A stretch of 36,576 nucleotides of DNA from Flavobacterium chryseum (GTDB taxonomy: Bacteria > Bacteroidota > Bacteroidia > Flavobacteriales > Flavobacteriaceae), in contig NZ_SNWW01000017.1 in NCBI RefSeq assembly GCF_004362015.1, positions 1-36,576 on the forward strand, in the 5' to 3' direction. Numbering within the stretch: the stretch's first letter is position 1; the number at the start of each line of letters is the position of its first letter. The translations under genes were made by a program, and so were the position numbers. Positions 31,586-36,576 of this stretch are shown piece by piece. Below the pieces are notes generated by a model. That model made no database searches. It was not told the DNA's origin and saw nothing but the letters and a program-made list of their open reading frames with translations.

Positions 31586-34500
31586 TTATTTTTTAATATT
31601 TCGCATTAATCCATTCCAATAATTAGTGTAGGCACTATGTTGTTGTTGAGTCAAATATGTTTTGTTTAACATATCTGTAGGATTACCTCCAAATTTCACA
31701 GGATGTATTTCATGTATCTGTAAACCTTTCAAAGCTTCAGGGTCTGCTCTACGTATAGCGGCATTTTTAACATTAGCCGAATTCCTTGCTGTTGTATATT
31801 CAGCTCCTTCTAATAACTTGAAAGGTCCTTCTGGCTGAGCTCCTCCCTGAGGATAACCTTTCCAATCAATAATAGAAAACGAACCTTCTTCTGCAGTTGC
31901 TGTTGTTGTTGTTTTAGCAACATTCGATTCTGAAACTGCCAAAGGAGCTAATTCTGCTGTTGTTCCCAGCCTCATATACAAGCCTTCAACTCCAGTCTCC
32001 CAAGCACGACCAATCATTGAAAATGCTAGCAGAAATTTATTTAAAGGCAGTAATTTTTCTTCATTGTATTTCCTCCATTTTTCATTTTCTGCTTCCTTAG
32101 AGCCTTTTTTAGGAGGGTCTATCTCATTATTACTTTCATTGTTGTAACCTCCATTATTGACCCATTGTACAAATTTCTTATTATCTGCTTGCATTTCTGC
32201 AAGTTGTTTCTCATCATACATGTATCCTTGAGATTCCATTCCGTCAGGGTCAACAAAATAGATTGGGTTATTATATGCATAGTTGTATGGTGACCATCTA
32301 CGAGATTTCTCAGCTAATGGGTCAATGTTCATCCAACGACCTAATGCAGGGTCATAATTCCTTGCTCCGTAGTCGTACAAGTTCAGTGATAGCTCGTCTT
32401 GGAACTCTTTATTGTTATACTTATACTTGTTATTAGTAGCCACATAGTCATTATACCCCTTGTGCTTTAATCCAAAAGGATAATAATTATTTTCTTCGAT
32501 AATTTCAAGAACTTGAGTTGTTGGGTTTTTAGCAAAACTCAGTCGAACGTTTCCTAAATGATCTTTGTACTGAAACACATAAGAAAGCACTCCTTCGGTA
32601 TTTTTAACGTAACCTTCTGCCGTTGGGAAAAACTCTAAAATATTGTCTTTGTACTGAAATCCTCCCAAATAATTGGTGTTGGTTGTCGTAGTTCCCTCCT
32701 TTACAATTTTCTCTAGTTTTTGTCCTGCTGCGTTGTAAATATACTCAATTGTATTTCCCGTGCCAAAAGTTATTTTCTTGGGTAGATTGAGTTGGTTGTA
32801 GAGTATTTCGGTAATGTTTTTGTTTTTATCACTTATCATATTTCCGTTAACATCATAAGTGTAATCGTCGCCTGTTGTGTTGGCATCGTTAAAACCGCTG
32901 GTGTTATTGGCACTATCCACCACTTTTGAAAGTTGGTTTGAATTGTCAGGATAGGTATACGCTAAATTATCGATTACATTGGTTCCTATTTGAGGATCCA
33001 TATCTCCGTTTCTATTCAAAAACTGTATGTTTCCGTTTTTATCATACGATAAATTCTCATTATAAGCATCTGTCGTTAATTTCGATTTTTGATAAATGGC
33101 GCTTGTTAGTCTGTTTAGCTTATCATACTGATAACCGTAAGAACGCTCCAGATTATCAGAACCTGTTTTCCAGAACATTTCGGCTATATTTCCATTATAT
33201 AAAGCTTTGACATTCGCAATCTCTGTTTGTGTTTTATCGTAATTAATTTTAAAGGCAAACAAATCAAAAGGGTCGGTATTTTGCTGCAGCTCATCGGTTT
33301 TATTAATCTCGGTAAGCCAGCCTCTGATATTGTAATTAAAATCTACTTTTTGTAAAGGGCTTCCTGTGCTGTTGCCTACATTTTTGCTTGTCAGCTGTCC
33401 AAGCTCATCATAATTATTTGCTGCTAAAAGCTGTACAACGCCGCCATTTATTTGATGGGTATGTGTCAGCAAACGATCCTGAGGAGAATAGGTAAACTCT
33501 TCTTCTACGGTAATTTTCGGTCCTGCATTTACACGCTGGTGTTCTGTTAGTGTATTTAATGTTTTTCCGCTAAAATCTAGCTTACTATCAGTATGACTAT
33601 TGCCGGTTAAATGATTCTTTATATAAGTACTTATAGGCCTCGCCATACTATCATAAAAGGTTGTGGTAGTTTCCCCGGCAATAGATGATGCTGTTGTAAG
33701 TACCCTTGTCCAGCTTCCAGTTGGCAATCCTTTTACATTTGCTAAAACCGTTTGTCCCATTATCGCCGAAGGCACACTATGAGCTTCAGGAAAAGTATAA
33801 TCGTCATAGTAATTAACGGTTAATAGTTTAAAACTGGTAGGCGCTATACTATTATTATAATTAGTAGCAATGCCATCAATATTTAATGGGGCTGTAGTTT
33901 CAAATAAAGTATCCGCCAGGTTTTGAGCATCCTGCAACGATTTTCTAGCCGCTGAGTCAGCTGTCTCACTCTTCCAGCCCGTATAAATTGGTCGGCTAAA
34001 AGCATCGTATTTGGTGATGAGCCAGCCTACATTGCTGTCGTCTTTAAAAGGCGATAACGCAGGACCCGTGGCCACGAGTCTGTCGAGTTTATCATAAACG
34101 ATGAATTCCCATTGCTTGCCGGGTAATTTTTTCTCGACTAATCTATTTTCATCGTCATATTTGTACTGGTAACACAATCCGTTTAAAACTTCATCATTAA
34201 TGGTTCCGTCTGCTTTTGGCGGAATTACATAAGTCAGGTTTCCGTAAATATCATAAACATAATACGTATCGTGTTTATCTCCTGCCTCGTAGGTTCTTTT
34301 TAAAACAACTTGTCCTTCTTTGTTTTTAAATTCTACTACAGACCCGGCAGATTCGCTTGGATTTGTACTCGTATTTTCATCAAAAGTTATGGTTTTGTAT
34401 AATTGGTTGGCCTGGTAATTTCCTGATTCTGAAAAAGCGATTTCAAACAATCCTGAACCGGCATCCCAGGTTGCTGTTGCTTTATACAATTTAACTTCAT

Positions 34501-35041
34501 CACCGGCATTGGTCTGGTAATCGAGTTTAATTTCATGACCGCTGCCCATAGCCCATGAAGTTCCGGGAGCGGCTTGTTTTAAAACCCTGTTTAAGGGTGA
34601 TGATTCAAGTTTTTTTTCCGAAAATGGGTTGGCTGTATTTTCGTATTTTTCTGAACCATAAAAAGACAGTAAAGCATTGATTGCTGTAGCAGGGTTTACT
34701 CTGGGATAGCTGGCGCCTCCGTTTGAAGATGCATAAGGCAAATATTCTTTGACCTGTCTGCCCATACTATCGTATTCTATTGGTGTTATTATATCAGAGC
34801 CATTTCTTCCCTGACCAATGGCAATCGTCTGAACAGGTCTGCCTAATCCATCAAAATAGGTAATATTCTGGCTTACTTCTTCCTTTGTTAAAGTATTGAA
34901 ATTACCTGACCTAACTGCTTTTTTGGGAGCTGAAGTGTAAACAAAATTGTCATCGCTGAAGCTTTGAGCTTTTAAACCCATACTTGTAAAAAATAACAAA
35001 ATTAATAGGGGTATATATTTTTTCATCAAGTTCTGTTTCAT
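31586..35041 (-). CDS. Rhs repeat protein (DUF6443 type) with C-terminal HNH-like nuclease toxin
   Basis: The start chosen is the ATG at 35041 (MKQNLMKKYIPLLILLFFTS, a signal peptide ending GLKAQ); an upstream start at 35089 overlaps the previous gene. The 1151-residue protein has a DUF6443 domain (about 40-170, YFDGLGRPVQTIAIGQ), many YD/Rhs repeats (about 250-900) and the core end YKYNNKEFQDELSLNLYDYG, then RNYDPALGRWMNIDPLAE. The variable tip follows (about 960-1151). It closes with IHEIHPVKFGGNPTDMLNKT and QQQHSAYTNYW, a His-based HNH/endonuclease VII-like motif that should cut nucleic acid. The Rhs shell encloses the toxin until delivery. The signal peptide points to Sec export rather than direct T6SS loading. 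The SUKH immunity gene follows. Confidence 0.93.
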   Translation of the reverse strand: MKQNLMKKYIPLLILLFFTSMGLKAQSFSDDNFVYTSAPKKAVRSGNFNTLTKEEVSQNITYFDGLGRPVQTIAIGQGRNGSDIITPIEYDSMGRQVKEYLPYASSNGGASYPRVNPATAINALLSFYGSEKYENTANPFSEKKLESSPLNRVLKQAAPGTSWAMGSGHEIKLDYQTNAGDEVKLYKATATWDAGSGLFEIAFSESGNYQANQLYKTITFDENTSTNPSESAGSVVEFKNKEGQVVLKRTYEAGDKHDTYYVYDIYGNLTYVIPPKADGTINDEVLNGLCYQYKYDDENRLVEKKLPGKQWEFIVYDKLDRLVATGPALSPFKDDSNVGWLITKYDAFSRPIYTGWKSETADSAARKSLQDAQNLADTLFETTAPLNIDGIATNYNNSIAPTSFKLLTVNYYDDYTFPEAHSVPSAIMGQTVLANVKGLPTGSWTRVLTTASSIAGETTTTFYDSMARPISTYIKNHLTGNSHTDSKLDFSGKTLNTLTEHQRVNAGPKITVEEEFTYSPQDRLLTHTHQINGGVVQLLAANNYDELGQLTSKNVGNSTGSPLQKVDFNYNIRGWLTEINKTDELQQNTDPFDLFAFKINYDKTQTEIANVKALYNGNIAEMFWKTGSDNLERSYGYQYDKLNRLTSAIYQKSKLTTDAYNENLSYDKNGNIQFLNRNGDMDPQIGTNVIDNLAYTYPDNSNQLSKVVDSANNTSGFNDANTTGDDYTYDVNGNMISDKNKNITEILYNQLNLPKKITFGTGNTIEYIYNAAGQKLEKIVKEGTTTTNTNYLGGFQYKDNILEFFPTAEGYVKNTEGVLSYVFQYKDHLGNVRLSFAKNPTTQVLEIIEENNYYPFGLKHKGYNDYVATNNKYKYNNKEFQDELSLNLYDYGARNYDPALGRWMNIDPLAEKSRRWSPYNYAYNNPIYFVDPDGMESQGYMYDEKQLAEMQADNKKFVQWVNNGGYNNESNNEIDPPKKGSKEAENEKWRKYNEEKLLPLNKFLLAFSMIGRAWETGVEGLYMRLGTTAELAPLAVSESNVAKTTTTATAEEGSFSIIDWKGYPQGGAQPEGPFKLLEGAEYTTARNSANVKNAAIRRADPEALKGLQIHEIHPVKFGGNPTDMLNKTYLTQQQHSAYTNYWNGLMRNIKK

Positions 35042-35060
35042 ATGTAAATTATTGAGGCTA

Positions 35061-36576
35061 TTATTGTACCGGGCCTTCGAGTTCTGCATGTTGGGTTCCG
35101 TTAACTCCTCCTACTGTTAATATCAGTGATGCGGAAAGTTGGTTAGCTCCCAAGACAATGCTCCTTCTTAAGGTTAAAAGTTTATTAGCGGTAGATAAAT
35201 ATGTTATTATAAAATTAAAGGTGACAGCAGGATGATTTGCTGTTGAACAATAAGCAAACAGTGTCATTTTTAATGATGCTGCAGAATAGGTATAATCACA
35301 TGTATAAACTGGGCCGGACGGTGTACAAACTCCTATACTGTTTGCGTTATTTTGTCCGTCCGTATTAAATTTAGTTAAAGCTAGAGAATCCGCTTCTTCT
35401 TGCGAATTCGTGGAAGTAGAAGCACCATAGGCCTGACTAAAAGAGACATCTGAACCAACATTCCCTGAAGCACAATTAGTTCTAGTAAAAGTCCCGCTTA
35501 TCGGAATGCTGTAAAATGTACATTTCGCAGTAGCATTAGCAAATGCCTGACCATTAGTATTAATATCCGTTTGGGCCTTTGCATCTGCATCAGCCTGGGA
35601 AGTATATGAAAAATATTTCCCGGCCGAAACACTATATAATGCGCTACCCGGTGAACTATCCGATGTGCAATTATTACGAATGAATGCCTGACTCTTTGCA
35701 ACATTCCAATACGTACATTTGGCAGTAGCATTAGCATATGTCTGTCCATTTGTATCAATTTCAGCTTGAGCCTGCGTATCTGCATCTGTCTGGGAAACAT
35801 TTGAAGAATATTTTCCGGCCGGAACGTTATAATTTACACTTTCCGGTGTGCCTCCTGCCGCACAGTTATTACGGGTAAATAACTGGTTTTTGGAAACATT
35901 CAAAAAAGTACATTTGGCAGTAGCATTTACATATGACTGTCCATTAGTATTAATTTCTGTTTGAGCCTGTGTATCTGCATCTGCCTGTGAAGTATTTGAA
36001 AAATATCTTCCCGCCGGAACGTTATAATTTATACTTTCCGGTGTGCCTCCTGCCGCGCAATTGTTACGGGCTATTAATTGGCTTTTCGCAACATTCCAAA
36101 AAGTACATTTGGCTGTAGCATTGGCATATGATTGTCCATTAGTATCTATTTCTGTTTGAGCCTGTGCATTTGCATCCGCCTGGGAAATTTTTGAAAAATA
36201 TTTTCCCGGCGGAACGTTATAATATATGCTTTCCGGCGAGCCCCCTACCGCACAGTTATTACGGGTAAATAACTGGTTTTTGGCAATATTCCAAAAAGTA
36301 CATTTAGCTGTAGCATTAGCATATGACTGTCCATTACTATCTATTTCTGTTTGAGCCTGCGCATCTGCATCAGTCTGGGAAGTATTTGAAAAATATCTTC
36401 CGGCCGGAACGTTATAATATACACTTTCCGGTGAGCCTCCTACCACACAGTTATTACGGGTAATTAACTGGTTTTTGAAAACATTCCAAAAAGTACATTT
36501 GGCATTAGCATTGGCATATGCCTGTCCATTAGTATTAATTTCTGCTTGAGCCTGTGCATCTGCATCTGCCTGGGAA
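35061..36576 (-). CDS. DUF5977 tandem-repeat protein, 5' end outside the window
   Basis: The frame is open to the right edge, so the gene is partial; the Met at 36446 is internal to a repeat. From about 35.55 kb to the edge it consists of 65-residue repeats (195 bp), five or more copies. Each contains YYNVPAGRYFSNTSQADADA, an AQTEI-NTNGQSYANATAKC segment, TFWNVAK and TRNNC, and each carries two conserved Cys. This is the DUF5977 repeat. The C-terminal 130 residues are non-repetitive (YTCDYTYSAASLKMTLFAYC and a beta-rich end, GGVNGTQHAELEG). The product must be a long, extracellular fibre-like protein. It stands 19 bases in front of the rhs start, so the two are co-transcribed; a role in displaying or delivering the Rhs toxin is an inference. 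Confidence 0.88.
   Translation of the reverse strand, partial: SQADADAQAQAEINTNGQAYANANAKCTFWNVFKNQLITRNNCVVGGSPESVYYNVPAGRYFSNTSQTDADAQAQTEIDSNGQSYANATAKCTFWNIAKNQLFTRNNCAVGGSPESIYYNVPPGKYFSKISQADANAQAQTEIDTNGQSYANATAKCTFWNVAKSQLIARNNCAAGGTPESINYNVPAGRYFSNTSQADADTQAQTEINTNGQSYVNATAKCTFLNVSKNQLFTRNNCAAGGTPESVNYNVPAGKYSSNVSQTDADTQAQAEIDTNGQTYANATAKCTYWNVAKSQAFIRNNCTSDSSPGSALYSVSAGKYFSYTSQADADAKAQTDINTNGQAFANATAKCTFYSIPISGTFTRTNCASGNVGSDVSFSQAYGASTSTNSQEEADSLALTKFNTDGQNNANSIGVCTPSGPVYTCDYTYSAASLKMTLFAYCSTANHPAVTFNFIITYLSTANKLLTLRRSIVLGANQLSASLILTVGGVNGTQHAELEGPVQ
35600..36576. repeat. Tandem 195-bp coding repeats
   Basis: Five units of about 195 bp with high identity, best seen from the GGAACGTTATAAT word that recurs at about 35820, 36015, 36210 and 36405. 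They encode the DUF5977 modules. Their similarity makes copy-number change by recombination likely and may cause assembly errors. Confidence 0.85.

Noticed and set aside
35600..36576. CRISPR-like tandem repeats
   Set aside because: The units are 195 bp, contiguous, in frame and encode a DUF5977 protein; there are no spacers and no cas genes.

Overview
The window reads as chromosomal accessory DNA from a Bacteroidota bacterium of the family Flavobacteriaceae, probably Flavobacterium or a close relative. The evidence is a SusC/SusD pair, an Rhs protein of the DUF6443 type, DUF5977 repeats, a DUF6520-type small secreted protein, MobA/MobB/DUF3408 mobilisation genes, AT-rich intergenic DNA and a TAnnTTTG-type promoter candidate. 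No rRNA, tRNA, CRISPR array or core housekeeping gene was seen.

Layout from left to right. (1) 1-421: a broken IS1-family element cut by what look like the repeated ends of another IS. (2) 682-2153, minus strand: an orphan Rhs tip with a C-terminal HNH nuclease, overlapping a DUF4262-like putative immunity gene. (3) 2325-3331: a two-gene GNAT/HTH module that looks like a toxin-antitoxin pair, with a perfect 34-bp palindrome in front. (4) 3443-11257: the integration, replication and mobilisation part of an integrative element. It has two tandem tyrosine recombinases (one lacking catalytic residues), a primase/helicase split in two, MobB relaxase, MobA, a Lys-rich protein and DUF3408. No type IV secretion genes or coupling protein were seen, so it is a mobilisable or decayed element. 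(5) 11.3-12.65 kb: gene-poor DNA with hairpins, short repeats and a decayed duplicate of the next gene's promoter and 5' end. (6) 12.7-14.6 kb, plus strand: a MauE/DoxX-like membrane protein and a small Cys-containing exported protein (DUF6520-like). (7) 14.6-21.7 kb, minus strand: SusC, SusD and an S9 peptidase in one operon behind a long structured leader. (8) 22.3-27.9 kb: an AT-rich likely defence island. An XRE regulator and a DUF4365 nuclease-like protein converge on a three-gene operon of ParB-like protein, D12 adenine methyltransferase and AAA ATPase with a TOPRIM domain. (9) 28.4-30.1 kb, minus strand: an orphan Rhs tip with a zincin (HExxH) toxin domain, a lipoprotein and a DUF1493 protein. 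(10) 30.1-31.05 kb: an IS1-family element. (11) 31.2-36.6 kb, minus strand: a full Rhs protein with an HNH-like toxin tip and SUKH immunity protein, preceded by a DUF5977 tandem-repeat protein that runs off the right edge.

How it fits together. Regions 2, 9 and 11 lie on the same strand and share the Rhs core-to-tip junction. They look like one polymorphic-toxin locus (full Rhs, then displaced older tips with their immunity genes) that was opened by successive insertions: IS1 copies, an integrative element, a nutrient/peptide uptake locus and a defence island. The strongest candidates for something undescribed are the ParB/D12 methylase/AAA-TOPRIM operon and the MauE/DUF6520 unit with its duplicated 21-bp-phased direct repeats. 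The GNAT/HTH module with its palindromic operator and the structured susC leader also deserve a look. All functional names come from reading motifs by eye, without database searches.
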